Shown here in pieces: positions 40,490 to 40,677 of a DNA stretch of 40,677 bases. Numbering within the stretch: the stretch's first letter is position 1; each line of letters begins with the position of its first letter. A model generated the notes under the pieces. That model did not search any database, was not told the DNA's origin, and was given only the letters and a program-made list of their open reading frames with translations. The position numbers and the translations under genes were made by a program. Source of the DNA: an uncultured Dialister sp. (GTDB taxonomy: Bacteria > Bacillota > Negativicutes > Veillonellales > Dialisteraceae). The stretch covers positions 1 to 40,677 of the forward strand of contig UQQQ01000012.1 of NCBI GenBank assembly GCA_900543165.1. Reading direction: 5' to 3'.

Positions 40490-40625
40490 GAGCCCGTGGG
40501 GCGTGCCCTCCCTTGATTGGGGTTGAAAGGCTCGTTTGAATGAGGAATCAGGAATGAAGGTGGCGGCTTCGCCGCGAATATATATGGGGCGATGCCCGAA
40601 GGTGGTATTTAGGGAACGCTGAGAG
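40490..40625. repeat. Reverse-oriented interspersed repeat block
   Basis: CCCGTGGGGCGTGCCCTCCC, AAAGGCTCGTTTGAATGAGG, GGTGGCGGCTTCGCCGCG, ATATATGGGGCGATGCCCGA, AGGT, then TTAGGGAACGCTGA. It is the complete module order seen at 29920-30015. Confidence 0.75.
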
Positions 40626-40638
40626 AGTGTAGAATGGT

Positions 40639-40672
40639 TTGTGTAAATAAGATTTTTCTTGAGTTTACACAA
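40639..40672. repeat. Inverted repeat at the window edge, possible IS end
   Basis: TTGTGTAAA (40639-40647) and TTTACACAA (40664-40672) with an inner AAGA/TCTT pair. TTTACACAA-type ends are common in IS256-family elements, but the element itself would be outside the window. Confidence 0.35.
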
Positions 40673-40677
40673 GCTTT

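Overview
The window is about 40.7 kb of a roughly 50% GC bacterial chromosome. Its gene content and style fit a diderm Firmicute of the Negativicutes; a Veillonellaceae or Dialister-like member is my best guess, but that is inference. Supporting signs are Firmicute-style housekeeping genes with strong AGGAGG ribosome sites (guaB, lspA-rluD, secG-rnr-smpB, ssrA, a YabE-like 3D protein), together with a phosphatidylethanolamine pathway (psd-pssA), an AMIN/Amidase_3 cell-wall hydrolase and Flp/Tad-type pilus parts. No rRNA, tRNA or CRISPR array was recognised.

Layout. 1-420: the 5' end of an IS110-family transposase on the minus strand, with its upstream end. 523-5766: guaB-wecG (start and stop overlap), then psd-pssA-GT2 glycosyltransferase. 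5767-6573: a long gap holding a GC-rich, hairpin-rich stretch that ends in a terminator, a candidate structured RNA. 6574-11447: accessory region with a tandem papain-like protein, a three-gene cassette (HNH nuclease with hydrophobic domain, glycine-zipper membrane protein, YkgJ-type cysteine cluster protein) and a DUF4236/zinc-ribbon membrane protein behind three evenly spaced palindromes. 12069-17994: Flp-like prepilin, prfC, TadG-like protein, AAA_14/DUF4143 ATPase. 18666-22399: ppx/gppA homologue and ppk1 (polyphosphate metabolism). 23182-27828: 3D/G5 protein, a 259-bp tandem repeat, lspA-rluD and a P1-family peptidase. 28165-29365: ssrA (tmRNA) followed by a decayed phage-type remnant. 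29463-33251: thioredoxin, then Sel1-repeat protein-thiM-thiE. 33660-38469: secG, rnr, smpB and a lysine-rich protein with three small barrel repeats. 38572-40356 (minus): GerMN lipoprotein and amidase.

Functional links. tmRNA, SmpB and RNase R together supply trans-translation and decay of the faulty mRNA. PssA and Psd make phosphatidylethanolamine. PPK1 makes polyphosphate next to a divergent Ppx/GppA homologue. LspA and RluD are coupled as in other Firmicutes. ThiM and ThiE form a thiazole-salvage and thiamine-phosphate pair.

The most striking non-coding feature is that nearly every intergenic gap is built from a few interspersed repeat modules: (1) degenerate 7-bp tandem repeats (GTGACTA/GTGACTG/GGGATTA/GGTTCAG types), including two perfect GATTAGG x5 arrays; (2) a roughly 150-bp block with two hairpins, one of which shows compensatory base changes between copies; (3) GTCATTTCGAGCG inverted-repeat units, once tandemly repeated with a 259-bp period; (4) GGGAAACACTGATTAAATC palindromes, from a 47-bp hairpin to a 167-bp MITE-like form; and (5) a GGCGATGCCCGAAGGT module that in places serves as a terminator. 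The strongest candidates for new biology are the HNH/glycine-zipper/YkgJ cassette, the tandem papain-like protein, the candidate RNA at 6060-6470 and this repeat system.
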